DNA of 64,000 nucleotides from positions 1 through 64,000 of the forward strand of contig DYJA01000023.1 of NCBI GenBank assembly GCA_020723345.1, given 5' to 3'. The notes under the pieces are model-generated. The model ran no database searches. It was not told the origin of the DNA and saw only the letters and a list, made by a program, of their open reading frames with translations. Positions 51,061 to 58,564 of the stretch are shown here, in pieces. Position numbers and translations under genes: made by a program. Source of the DNA: Candidatus Aquidulcis sp. (lineage in GTDB: Bacteria; Chloroflexota; Anaerolineae; UBA4142). Every line of letters begins with the position of its first letter. The first letter of the stretch is position 1.

Positions 51061-51245
51061 GGTTGGTTGCCAACAATCATTGCGCCGAGTCCTTCCGCGT
51101 ATTCGAGAAAAGTCTGTAGCTCGAGGTCACCGTAGTGGAAAACCCTCTGGAATACTTGGTCTTGCTCTGGCGTCAATGGAAATCGGTCACTGACACTTTC
51201 AAAAGAATCGCTTGGTCGGATAGAACGCACAGGGATCACTTTCAC
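51057..51245 (-). CDS. Small hypothetical protein upstream of the ABC exporter
   Basis: A GTG start at 51245 opens 62 codons that end in ATGA overlap with the ABC exporter. The sequence (LTPEQDQVFQRVFHYGDLELQTFLEYAEG) is plausible for a folded helix, and coupling argues for a real gene. There is no good ribosome binding site and no recognisable family. Confidence 0.4.
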   Translation of the reverse strand: MKVIPVRSIRPSDSFESVSDRFPLTPEQDQVFQRVFHYGDLELQTFLEYAEGLGAMIVGNQP

Positions 51246-51593
51246 TTGATCAAATAGACTTTATCGGCAATAATTTTGGACACTGATAAACACAGATGCA
51301 CACAGATTGAAAACCTAGAGATCAGTGTTAATCAGTGTTAATCTGTGTCCAAATTCTGGATTGGGTTTATTTCCGATAATGTCTAATTTATACCAGACAG
51401 CAGTCGAGAAATTTGTGAATCCGTAGCTACCAGAGATCCCAAATTTCAAGCCATCTTCGCTTCTTACAATTGCCCCCGAAAGCGAATTACACCCGACCAC
51501 TCAAGGGACAATATCAAAATTACAAACAGCCATCAACGACATTGCGCTAATGGCTGTCTGCCTCGTGAAGCTCTGCCTAGATCAATGAATGAA
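51246..51593. other. 348-bp gap with decamer repeats and csp terminator
   Basis: ATCAGTGTTA decamers at about 51332-51351 and inverted ACACAGAT units at 51288-51310 form a unit ending in GTGTCC on both sides. Near 51526-51557 ACAGCCAT pairs with ATGGCTGT followed on the minus strand by TTGTAATTTT, a terminator for the cold-shock gene. A 61-codon minus frame at 51315-51500 is probably not a gene. Confidence 0.55.
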
Positions 51594-51806
51594 TCAGGCC
51601 ACTTTCACTACGTTCGCGGCTTGTGGTCCCTTCGGGCTTTCTTCGATGACGAATTCCACCTTGTCCCCTTCACTCAAGGACTTGTACCCTTCCGACTGGA
51701 TCGCGGAAAAATGGACGAACACGTCTTTCCCGCCGTCGTGGGCGATAAAGCCATAGCCCTTGGAGTTGTTGAACCACTTGACCGTACCCTGGATACGATC
51801 CGCCAT
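51594..51806 (-). CDS. csp: Cold-shock protein
   Basis: The 70-residue single cold-shock domain has RNP1 KGYGFIAHD and RNP2 VFVHFSAI, starting [14 protein letters not shown]. It binds single-stranded RNA and DNA and melts RNA structure. The ATG at 51806 is used because it matches the family start. The 137-base leader contains an intrinsic terminator, which suggests control by RNA folding. Confidence 0.95.
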   Translation of the reverse strand: MADRIQGTVKWFNNSKGYGFIAHDGGKDVFVHFSAIQSEGYKSLSEGDKVEFVIEESPKGPQAANVVKVA

Positions 51807-51850
51807 GCTGACTAACACCCCCCTCTGCGAAAAGTTGGAAAAGATGAGAT

Positions 51851-51902
51851 AAATACAAAACAAAACTCGCCAAGGCACATACTGTCTCTCTGCCTTGGCG
51901 AG
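51851..51902 (-). terminator. Intrinsic terminator within the cold-shock leader
   Basis: On the minus strand CTCGCCAAGGCA, a loop of 13 bases and TGCCTTGGCGAG are followed by TTTTGTTTTG. It lies after the promoter and 45 bases before the start codon, so transcripts must pass it to express the gene. Confidence 0.85.
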
Positions 51903-51949
51903 CCAAACGATCACAACACCAGACGCGCGACGAGCATCCTTGCGTCTGC

Positions 51950-51978
51950 ATTATCACACAAACCCAGGTCGATGTCAA
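51950..51978 (-). promoter_or_regulatory. Promoter of the cold-shock gene
   Basis: TTGACA and GATAAT (minus strand) are 17 bases apart; transcription should begin near 51943, giving a leader of about 137 bases. Confidence 0.75.
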
Positions 51979-52009
51979 GGATTTTTAGGTTTAATTATTT
52001 TAACCTTGA

Positions 52010-52900
52010 TTACCCTTTGCTCTCCCCCGCTGTTTCCGCCGCATAGCCGATGAACGGCTTGAGCAAGTTGGTAAATTCCGCCGGGAAAATGAACTTGGTC
52101 GCGGGACTCGCGCCCAACGCTTTGAGCGTCTCCAAATATTGGAGCGACATCGTCTTGGCGTCAATCCCCTTCGCCGCGCTAAAGATTTGCTCCAGCGCTT
52201 GCGAGTACCCTTGCGCCGCGAGAATGCGCGCTTGCTTTTCGCCTTCCGCGCGCAAAATCGCCGATTGCTTGTCACCTTCCGCGACGGTGACGGTCGCCTG
52301 CTTCTTGCCTTCGGCTTCGGTCACGACGGCGCGGCGCGTTCGTTCCGCCGACATCTGCCGCGTCATCGCTTCCTGAATCTCGCGCGGCGGCAAGATCTCG
52401 CGAATTTCGACCGCGGTCACTTTGTTGCCCCAACGCCCGGTCACTTCGTCGAGTTTGGTGCGGAGGACGGTGTTGATATGCTCGCGCTGCGCCAGCACAT
52501 CGTCCAGCATAATGTCGCCGATCACCGCGCGCAGCGTCGTCGTCGCGATGCCTTGTGACGCGCCGGCAAAGTTGCCGACTTGCACCACGCTCGCGACCGG
52601 ATCAACCACCTTCCAGTAAATCAGGAAATCAACCGAGATGTTCGCGTTGTCCCGGGTGATCGTTGACTGCGCGGGCACTTCGAGAAATTGCTCACGCAAA
52701 TCCACCCACTGCGCGGTCTCGATGAACGGGACCAGAAAGACCAGCCCGGGTCCCCGCGCGCCCACGCACTTGCCCAGCCGAAACACGACCAAGCGTTGAT
52801 ACTCGCGCACGATCTTGATCGCCATCGCGAACAGCATAATCGCGAACAAGACGAGAAAAACGCCGCTGCACGATAAAAGTGTAGCCGTCTGCGCGTTCAT
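52010..52900 (-). CDS. SPFH-domain protein (slipin/stomatin-like)
   Basis: AGGAGG eight bases before the ATG at 52900 fixes the start and gives 296 residues. An N-terminal membrane helix (LLSCSGVFLVLFAIMLFAMA) is followed by the SPFH domain (YQRLVVFRLGKCVGARGPGLVFLVPF, RDNANISVDFLIYWKV) and an alanine/glutamate-rich coiled coil. Slipins form large membrane rings. The NfeD-like protease gene is just upstream on the same strand; this pairing is conserved in bacteria and archaea. Confidence 0.95.
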   Translation of the reverse strand: MNAQTATLLSCSGVFLVLFAIMLFAMAIKIVREYQRLVVFRLGKCVGARGPGLVFLVPFIETAQWVDLREQFLEVPAQSTITRDNANISVDFLIYWKVVDPVASVVQVGNFAGASQGIATTTLRAVIGDIMLDDVLAQREHINTVLRTKLDEVTGRWGNKVTAVEIREILPPREIQEAMTRQMSAERTRRAVVTEAEGKKQATVTVAEGDKQSAILRAEGEKQARILAAQGYSQALEQIFSAAKGIDAKTMSLQYLETLKALGASPATKFIFPAEFTNLLKPFIGYAAETAGESKG

Positions 52901-52921
52901 AAGTGAATCCTCCTTTGGGAT

Positions 52922-52948
52922 GTAGGGCAAGTTTGAAACTTGCCCTAC
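52922..52948. repeat. Stop-codon palindrome, GTAGGRCAAGTTT family
   Basis: GTAGGGCAAGTTT and its complement form a perfect hairpin. Its TAG on the minus strand is the stop codon of the NfeD-like gene. Confidence 0.75.
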
Positions 52949-54369
52949 TTTTTCACGACTTTGAGTCGCAGTCCTTCGACTTGAACGACCTTGACTGGCT
53001 CGCCTTTCTGGATCGAACCTTCCTGCGCTTCGGCAGACCAATCCTCTCCCTTCACATACGCCAGTCCGCTCGGCGCAATGTCCGTGAGCGCGGTGCCCGT
53101 CGCGCCGATCAGCGCTTCCGCGCCGCTCAAAACCGGATACCGATGCCCGCGCACCGCCGCGCCGAGAATGAACAGGAAGAACGCGGTCATCGCGCCCGCC
53201 ATTACCAAAATAAACCACGGCGAAACCGAAATCGCCGGCATCGTCGGCGGCTGCGGCGTCAACGGCATAAAGAGCAGCATCGCGCCGAGCACGAACATCA
53301 CGACCGCGCCGCCGGTCAACACGACGCTGTTCACTTTCACATCAATCGCAAACGTGATCACCGAGAGAATGATCAGAATCACGCCGCCCCAATTGAAGGG
53401 CAGACTGCCGAGCGCGACCGACGCAAAGACCAAACAGATCACGCCGACGACCGCCGGAAACGTCGCGCCGGGATTGTACACCTCGACGACGAGCGCGAGC
53501 AGACCCAGACTGAGCAAGAACGCCGCGATAGTTGGATCGACGAGCGTGTGCAGGATGAGTTCCGGAATGTTCATGTCAACGGGATTAATTCCGGCGCGCC
53601 GCGTGTTCAAAGTTAGTTCGCCTGCCGCCGTCTTGACCGACTTGCCATCGATTTTGTTCAACAGGTCGTTCAAATCGTTCGCGATCAGATCGATGACCTT
53701 GAGATCGAGCGCTTCCTGCGCGGTTGCCGCGAGACTATCTTTGACCGCTCTGCCCGCCCAATCCGCGTTGCGTCCGCGCTGTTTGGCGATGCCTTGAATG
53801 ATCGATACGGAAAAATTCGTGACCTTGTCGCGCGCGTCGCCTTCGATATCCTGCCCGCTCGAACTAACCGGATGCGCCGCGCCAATCGTCGTGCCCGGCG
53901 CCATCGCCGCGATATTCGCCGCCATCGTGATAAACGTTCCCGCCGACCCCGCCCACGCGCCTTGCGGATGAACAAAGACGACGATGGGCACACGCGCGTT
54001 CAACATTCGCGTGGTGATGTTCTGCGTCGCGTTGAGCGCGCCGCCGGGCGTGTTCAAGACGATCACCAGCGCTTGCGCGCCATCTTGTTCCGCCAACCCG
54101 ATCCCGCGATTGATGTACGCGTCGATCCACGTGTCAATCGCCCCGGTCACCGTGATCACGTCGACGTGCGCGCCGGTCTGCGCGCGCGCGATAGTCGGCA
54201 GCGCGAACGCCAGCGCGATCAAGCCAATAGCAACTCCGATCCAGAAACGTGCGTTCGTAGTATGCGCTTCAGCGCACGGGGTGGCGATGAATCGCCCACT
54301 ACGAGCGCGCGAGTTTCGTGGCGCTAACATACCACCGCGCGATATGAATTCTCGCCATAACTTTTGCAT
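52945..54369 (-). CDS. NfeD-like membrane serine protease (ClpP class)
   Basis: GAGGTG before the ATG at 54369 supports a 474-residue protein. After a signal-like helix (FWIGVAIGLIALAFALP) comes a ClpP-type protease domain with GAWAGSAGTFI, where the serine of AGSAG is the likely nucleophile, and VKDSLAATAQEALDLKVID. Four to five membrane helices and an OB-fold NfeD domain end the chain (GTALTDIAPSGLAYVKGEDW). Family members cleave stomatin-like partners, here the SPFH protein downstream. Residues about 18-40 are encoded by a palindromic repeat, giving an unusually long N-region before the helix. Confidence 0.9.
   Translation of the reverse strand: MQKLWREFISRGGMLAPRNSRARSGRFIATPCAEAHTTNARFWIGVAIGLIALAFALPTIARAQTGAHVDVITVTGAIDTWIDAYINRGIGLAEQDGAQALVIVLNTPGGALNATQNITTRMLNARVPIVVFVHPQGAWAGSAGTFITMAANIAAMAPGTTIGAAHPVSSSGQDIEGDARDKVTNFSVSIIQGIAKQRGRNADWAGRAVKDSLAATAQEALDLKVIDLIANDLNDLLNKIDGKSVKTAAGELTLNTRRAGINPVDMNIPELILHTLVDPTIAAFLLSLGLLALVVEVYNPGATFPAVVGVICLVFASVALGSLPFNWGGVILIILSVITFAIDVKVNSVVLTGGAVVMFVLGAMLLFMPLTPQPPTMPAISVSPWFILVMAGAMTAFFLFILGAAVRGHRYPVLSGAEALIGATGTALTDIAPSGLAYVKGEDWSAEAQEGSIQKGEPVKVVQVEGLRLKVVKK
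54256..54305. repeat. Cloverleaf-like palindrome inside the NfeD signal region
   Basis: TCGTAGTATGCGCTTCAGCGC and TCGCCCACTACGA are related to the element at 22621-22671. It is read in frame and encodes RARSGRFIATPCAEAHTTNA. Confidence 0.65.
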
Positions 54370-54409
54370 CAGGCACCTCAAGCGCGAAACGCAAAACACC
54401 TTCGCATCT

Positions 54410-54440
54410 CACGCATCACGCAACACGCAATACGTTTCAC
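54410..54440. repeat. CACGCAT/CACGCAA heptamer array
   Basis: Four units of CACGCAT/CACGCAA type lie between the TPR and NfeD genes and end at the TPR stop codon. Confidence 0.7.
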
Positions 54441-55750
54441 TGCACCTTCTGCCAATCGATCACAATATGACAGCCCTTGACATTCGCGCCGGGATAATAG
54501 ACGAGCGTATCTTCCGAGATCGGTGTTTTGTTGTCCGCGCCTAAAAGGACGACGTGCAACACGCGCGGGTCTTTGCCCAACACAAACTGGTATTGCCCGT
54601 TCGCGTTCGTGCGCGTACTGACGAGCGGAATATCGTCCGTGGAATAACCGACCACTACATTCGCCAGCGGACGCCCCAACGCGTCGCGCACAGTGCCGGT
54701 CAGATCGCCCACGCCGGTACAGGGCTTGTCCGTCGCCGTCGAAGTTTTCCGCGAGTAACTCTCCGGCGCCGCCGTGCCGCTCGGGACTGGCGTGACGCCG
54801 GAGGCGGGCGTGCCTGCCGGCAAAAGCGTGCCCGTCGGTGTGGGCGTCGTCAGTTTCTTGCAAATCGTCTGCGCTTGCGCGCGTTTCTGCGCGATTTGTG
54901 GATCATTGGTCAGCGCGAGCGCGCCGTCGTATTCGCGCTGCGCCAGCGCCCACGCGCCTTCCTTGCACGCCTTGTCGCCGTACTGCAAATGCGCGTCGAA
55001 CAATTTGCGCTTGACGTCGTCGTAATTCGGATCTTGCTGATAGAGCGCGGAAAATTTCTGCACCGCGGTCTGCCAATTAAAGCCGACGGCTTGCTGCCCT
55101 TCGAGGTACAACTCCGCCATATCGCGTTGCCGCTTGACTTCGGGATCGTTGTTGCGAATCGCCAGTGCCGATTCAAAACGCTCGCGCGCGATTTCGATCT
55201 GTCCGGACGCGACAGCGGCTTTGCCGGAATTGACGTACGCCTCGTACAACAAATCGTTCACTTCGCTTTGGCGATAACCGGCTTGGAGCGTCCGCAGTTG
55301 TTCCAAGCGTGTGATCGCGTCGCTCCACTGCTTTTGCGCGATCAAACCGCGCGCTTCGTCGAACATCGCGGCGACGACGCGATCTTGCTGGGGCGCGCCG
55401 GGCGTACCGCCGCCGTTCGGTTTCTGCAATTCGCTCAGTTTTTGCCGCGCCGGTTCGTACGCCGCATCGTACTTGAGCGCGATTTCAAATTCGCTGCGCG
55501 CGAGTTCAGGATATTTTTCGGCGAGATAACCCAAGCCGCGATTGAAATGGATGATCGCGGCTTCGTGATTTTGCGCCTGTAATTCTTGATAACCGACGAT
55601 CGCGCCCAATCCGCCGGGCACCACCACCGCGCTCGTCACGCACACGAATAATCCCACCAGCAAAACCGCGGCGACATTCAAGCCGCGCCGCCTAGGCGCG
55701 GAGAACCTGCCAAAGTGTGATTCGGTTTCCAAAACGGAATCGCTCTGCAT
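54437..55750 (-). CDS. Membrane-anchored TPR protein with carboxypeptidase-regulatory-like domain
   Basis: The ATG at 55750 follows a -10 box by a few bases. The 437-residue protein has one membrane helix near residues 25-50, then TPR-like helical repeats (residues 55-290), a Pro/Thr/Gly linker and a beta-sandwich of the CarboxypepD_reg type (GDLTGTVRDALGRPLANVVVGYS). This layout suggests a surface scaffold that binds other proteins or wall components. A pair of Cys residues (PCTG and KGCH) may form a disulfide. The gene ends beside a heptamer array. Confidence 0.78.
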   Translation of the reverse strand: MQSDSVLETESHFGRFSAPRRRGLNVAAVLLVGLFVCVTSAVVVPGGLGAIVGYQELQAQNHEAAIIHFNRGLGYLAEKYPELARSEFEIALKYDAAYEPARQKLSELQKPNGGGTPGAPQQDRVVAAMFDEARGLIAQKQWSDAITRLEQLRTLQAGYRQSEVNDLLYEAYVNSGKAAVASGQIEIARERFESALAIRNNDPEVKRQRDMAELYLEGQQAVGFNWQTAVQKFSALYQQDPNYDDVKRKLFDAHLQYGDKACKEGAWALAQREYDGALALTNDPQIAQKRAQAQTICKKLTTPTPTGTLLPAGTPASGVTPVPSGTAAPESYSRKTSTATDKPCTGVGDLTGTVRDALGRPLANVVVGYSTDDIPLVSTRTNANGQYQFVLGKDPRVLHVVLLGADNKTPISEDTLVYYPGANVKGCHIVIDWQKVQ

Positions 55751-55761
55751 CTTTGAAATCA

Positions 55762-55790
55762 ATTATAGCCCTTATCGCACAAATACGCAA
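55762..55790 (-). promoter_or_regulatory. Near-leaderless promoter of the TPR gene
   Basis: TTGCGT and TATAAT (minus strand) are 17 bases apart. The start is expected within about five bases of the ATG at 55750, and no ribosome binding site is present. Confidence 0.65.
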
Positions 55791-55809
55791 TTGGCGGCAA
55801 GTTGAATTT

Positions 55810-55838
55810 TTGACATGCGACGCGCTGTGGAATACAAT
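55810..55838 (+). promoter_or_regulatory. Promoter of the WecA/TagO gene
   Basis: A perfect -35 TTGACA and TACAAT are 17 bases apart. The ATG at 55854 is only 15 bases after the -10 box, so the leader is under ten bases. An in-frame ATG inside the -35 region at 55815 cannot be the start. Confidence 0.75.
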
Positions 55839-55853
55839 GAAGATGACTCCTCC

Positions 55854-56873
55854 ATGTTACTCGTCCTTGTCTTTGCCATTGGATTTCTGATCGCACTCGT
55901 CCTCACGCCACTCACTGCGCGCCTCGCCTTGCGCACCGGCGCAGTCGACCGACCACGCAACCGCCATCGGCACGCCCAGCCCACGCCGAAACTCGGCGGA
56001 TTGCCGCTCTTTGTCGCATTGTGCGCGGCGATTGGCGTTTCGCTGCTGTACCCGCGTACCGACGCGTACGAAATGCCGCGCCTCGCCGGACTTTTCCTCG
56101 GCAGCGCGCTGATGTTCATGGTCGGCGCGTACGACGATCACCGCGAACTTTCGGCATTGCCACAACTCGTCGCGCAAACGATCGCGGCGGGCATCGCCGT
56201 CGCATCCGGCGTGTTGATCCGCGAAATTTCCAATCCCTTCGACGGGCAACCGATTCCTTTCGAAACCTGGTTTGCCGCGCTGATCACGCTCTTTTGGCTC
56301 GTCGGCATGATCAACACGATCAATTGGCTCGACGGGATCGACGGGCTCGCGGCGGGCGTCGTCGTCATTGCGGGCTTTATGCTTTTCGTCCACACGTTTC
56401 ACCTGGGACAAAACTCGCTCGCGCTGTTGGCGCTCGCGCTGATCGGCAGTGTGTTGGGTTTTCTCCTTTTCAATTTCTATCCGGCGCAGATGTTCATGGG
56501 TGGCGCGGGCGCGAACGTGTTGGGATTCGCGCTCGGCGCGCTCTCGATCATCGGCGGCGCGAAAGTGGGCACCGCGCTCCTCGTGCTCGGCATTCCGATT
56601 CTCGACGTCGCGTGGCAAATCATCAATCGACTGCGCGCGGGCAAGTCGCCTTTTTCGGCGGACCGGGGACACTTGCACCATCGCCTGCTCGATTTGGGCG
56701 TACCGCAGCGCGCGATCGTTTTTTTCTATTACGCGCTCTCCGGTCTTTTCGGCGCGCTCGCGCTGATTCTGCCCAGCGGCATTTACAAATTGATCGCGCT
56801 CGGCGTGATCGGCACGGGCGCCGTGTTGTTATTAATCAATCTCAGCAGCCATTCGCCTCGTCGAGTCGATTGA
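55854..56873 (+). CDS. WecA/TagO-type undecaprenyl-phosphate sugar-1-phosphate transferase
   Basis: The 339-residue protein has ten or eleven membrane helices and the polyprenyl-phosphate transferase motifs FMVGAYDDHREL, INTINWLDGIDGLAAGV, NFYPAQMFMGGAGAN and ADRGHLHHRLLDLG. It moves a sugar-1-phosphate (usually GlcNAc-1-P) from UDP-sugar to undecaprenyl phosphate, starting wall polymer, O-antigen or exopolysaccharide synthesis. The HLHHRL motif separates it from MraY. Its position next to a c-di-GMP-controlled surface gene is suggestive but the two are separate transcripts. Confidence 0.9.
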   Translation: MLLVLVFAIGFLIALVLTPLTARLALRTGAVDRPRNRHRHAQPTPKLGGLPLFVALCAAIGVSLLYPRTDAYEMPRLAGLFLGSALMFMVGAYDDHRELSALPQLVAQTIAAGIAVASGVLIREISNPFDGQPIPFETWFAALITLFWLVGMINTINWLDGIDGLAAGVVVIAGFMLFVHTFHLGQNSLALLALALIGSVLGFLLFNFYPAQMFMGGAGANVLGFALGALSIIGGAKVGTALLVLGIPILDVAWQIINRLRAGKSPFSADRGHLHHRLLDLGVPQRAIVFFYYALSGLFGALALILPSGIYKLIALGVIGTGAVLLLINLSSHSPRRVD

Positions 56874-56890
56874 GTAGGAGTCCATTCCTA

Positions 56891-56919
56891 TTGTGGCAAC
56901 GCAGAAGGAAAAGTATAAT
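56891..56919 (+). promoter_or_regulatory. Promoter of the riboswitch-controlled gene
   Basis: TTGTGG and TATAAT are 17 bases apart, with the start near 56926. It lies about 30 bases before the first c-di-GMP aptamer. Confidence 0.7.
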
Positions 56920-56953
56920 GCAAGCATAAAGATTTCATAGACCTGCTTCGATA

Positions 56954-57033
56954 AATGGCAAATCCATCGAAAGGTGGAGACGCAAAGCTACGGGCCTAAG
57001 GTCGCAAGACGATGGCCGCCGGGTTGCCGAAAA
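56954..57033 (+). promoter_or_regulatory. c-di-GMP-I (GEMM) riboswitch, first copy
   Basis: The sequence carries class I landmarks: GGCAAA, a GAAA tetraloop, GACGCAAAGC, CCTAAG and GATGGCCGCCGGGTTGCC. GGCAA at 56957 pairs with TTGCC at 57024 as the closing helix P1. The P1 3' strand CGGGTTGCCGAA (57020-57031) is also complementary to TTCGGTAACCCG (57072-57083), the left arm of the following terminator. Ligand binding should therefore free the terminator, giving an OFF switch. Confidence 0.92.
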
Positions 57034-57066
57034 GCACGCGCGAATGGTTTGATCCTCCTTTGCGTG

Positions 57067-57099
57067 CCCGCTTCGGTAACCCGAGGCGGGTCTCTTTTT
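57067..57099 (+). terminator. Riboswitch-controlled terminator
   Basis: CCCGCTTCGG pairs with CCGAGGCGGG over a TAAC loop, followed by TCTCTTTTT. Its left arm can instead pair with the P1 strand of the first aptamer. Confidence 0.88.
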
Positions 57100-57127
57100 A
57101 ACAACGTTTCAGTTGCCGCTCCACGAT

Positions 57128-57206
57128 AATGGCAAACCCATCGAAAGGGGGGGACGCAAAGCTACGGGCCTAAGGTCGCAAGACGATGGCCGCCGAGCCG
57201 CCGAAT
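57128..57206 (+). promoter_or_regulatory. c-di-GMP-I (GEMM) riboswitch, second copy
   Basis: A near copy of the first aptamer (GGCAAAC, GAAA, GGGACGCAAAGC, CCTAAGGTCGCAAGACGATGG) lies 95 bases downstream of it. The closing helix is less clear (GGC with GCC only), so it may be weaker. No terminator follows; a hairpin over the ribosome binding site is downstream. Confidence 0.88.
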
Positions 57207-57212
57207 GGAGAC

Positions 57213-57272
57213 CAGACACTTGTCGTGACTGATCTTCGCCCTTCGCGGAGTGCACATTTTGAGAGGTGTCTG
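57213..57272 (+). promoter_or_regulatory. Hairpin masking the ribosome binding site
   Basis: CAGACACTT (57213-57221) can pair along nine bases with AGGTGTCTG (57264-57272), which contains the Shine-Dalgarno GAGAGGTG and abuts the ATG. This is a candidate translational platform for the second aptamer. Confidence 0.65.
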
Positions 57273-57932
57273 ATGAAACGCAATTTGTTCTTGGCGGTGG
57301 GGGTATTTTGCGCGCTGATCCTCGCGCTCAACGCGCCCGCGGTAATAACCGCCGACTACCCGCTCGCGCCAATTCCGGTAACCGATACGCCGCCAAGCGG
57401 CACGATGACCGGATTTATCCAAGCCGCTGCAATTCCCTCGCTCGATCAATTTTCCGCCGCGCTCAACAAAGGTCAACCTAATATCGTCGCGGGCGCGTAC
57501 GCGCCGAATCTGTTCGCGCTGCGCGTCGTCAAACAGGTCATGGACAATCCCGCGTACGTTTCCCCCATCAACGGCACGGTCACCCAATTCGGGCTTGCCA
57601 ACCAATACGGGACGATTGGCTTGCTCGCGCACAATTATCTTTCCGGCGCGCACTTTTCTAAACTGGCGCTGGGTCAAGAAATCGCTATCGTCAACGGCGA
57701 TGGCGCAGTCCGCCGCTTTGCGGTCACTAGCATCCGTCGTTTCCAGGCGCTCAATCCGAGCAGCCCCTATTCCAACTTTCTCGATCTCGACAACACCGGC
57801 GCGCAACTTTCCAGCACGGATCTCTTCAATCAAATCTATACGGGCAGCAACAAAGTCGTCTTCCAGACGTGCATCAACGCTAACGGCAATTGGTCGTGGG
57901 GGCGTCTCTTCGTCATCGCCACGGCGCGCTAG
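57273..57932 (+). CDS. Exported sortase-like protein under c-di-GMP control
   Basis: The 219-residue protein has a signal peptide (MKRNLFLAVGVFCALILALNAPA). The mature part resembles a sortase beta-barrel: GLLAHNYLSGAHFSKLALGQEI with a candidate catalytic His, VVFQTC with a candidate Cys near residue 196, and GRLFVIA with the Arg. Sortases join surface proteins; the triad assignment is by pattern only. A serial c-di-GMP riboswitch leader fits a role in attachment or surface remodelling. The start at 57273 was chosen from GAGAGGTG and the signal peptide. Confidence 0.65.
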   Translation: MKRNLFLAVGVFCALILALNAPAVITADYPLAPIPVTDTPPSGTMTGFIQAAAIPSLDQFSAALNKGQPNIVAGAYAPNLFALRVVKQVMDNPAYVSPINGTVTQFGLANQYGTIGLLAHNYLSGAHFSKLALGQEIAIVNGDGAVRRFAVTSIRRFQALNPSSPYSNFLDLDNTGAQLSSTDLFNQIYTGSNKVVFQTCINANGNWSWGRLFVIATAR

Positions 57933-57953
57933 TAACCCATCCCCTTCAACGTG

Positions 57954-57995
57954 CAAGAAACCCGTTCTCTCCGAGTGGAGAAAACGGGTTTCTTG
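57954..57995. terminator. Terminator between convergent genes
   Basis: CAAGAAACCCGTTCTC pairs with GAGAAAACGGGTTTCTTG and is followed by TTT. The same stem sequence occurs upstream of the HTH-TPR gene at 21084-21117. Confidence 0.8.
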
Positions 57996-58000
57996 TTTGC

Positions 58001-58555
58001 TCAGCGCGCCGCCAGCACAAATGTCCCCGGATAATCTACCGACGTTTCGGCGCGCCCATTCACAATCGTAGTTGCCACCTCTGACCAATCGCCCAAGCCG
58101 CTCTCAAGTTTCAAGTTCCAATACAAAATCGTTAGGGTACGATTGGCGACCGCTGTAGGCACACTGAACGATATCGTCGCCTTTTTATCCAAACCCCAAT
58201 TCCCGACCAGCGCGTCTCCTTTAATCACATTGATCGCCAGACAAGAAACAAATCGATCACCGCGCGCCAATGTAACCGGCAGAGTTTCTTCCGGCACCGC
58301 TTCGAGAACCGCGATGTCGGCGACGCCGCACGGCAAGCGAACTTGATCGCCGTTCCGCAATTGCATGACGACGGGCGCTTGATCCGCGCGGCACCTCAAT
58401 TCGGCGCGCGGCGTATCGCCGGTGATGGGGATACCCACTGGATTCGGCGCAGCGCAAGCAAACGACAGAACCGCGCAGAGAACTAGCGCGGCGACGACGA
58501 GGACGCGCCCCGGCTTGTTTGCTTGCCGCAGCCAACGATTTTTTCTTTCCGCCAT
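58001..58555 (-). CDS. Hypothetical lipoprotein
   Basis: With the ATG at 58555 (GAGG seven bases upstream) the protein has 184 residues. A basic N-terminus, hydrophobic helix and lipobox SFAC give a lipoprotein signal. The rest is beta-rich with a Cys pair (LRCRADQ and LPCGVAD) and a third Cys (VSCLAIN). No family was recognised. It follows the M50-like gene by about ten bases and is probably co-expressed with it. Confidence 0.65.
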   Translation of the reverse strand: MAERKNRWLRQANKPGRVLVVAALVLCAVLSFACAAPNPVGIPITGDTPRAELRCRADQAPVVMQLRNGDQVRLPCGVADIAVLEAVPEETLPVTLARGDRFVSCLAINVIKGDALVGNWGLDKKATISFSVPTAVANRTLTILYWNLKLESGLGDWSEVATTIVNGRAETSVDYPGTFVLAAR

Positions 58556-58564
58556 TTTCATTCC

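Noticed and set aside
51315-51500. 61-codon minus-strand gene
   Set aside because: No ribosome binding site, its end is made of decamer repeats, and no family resemblance.
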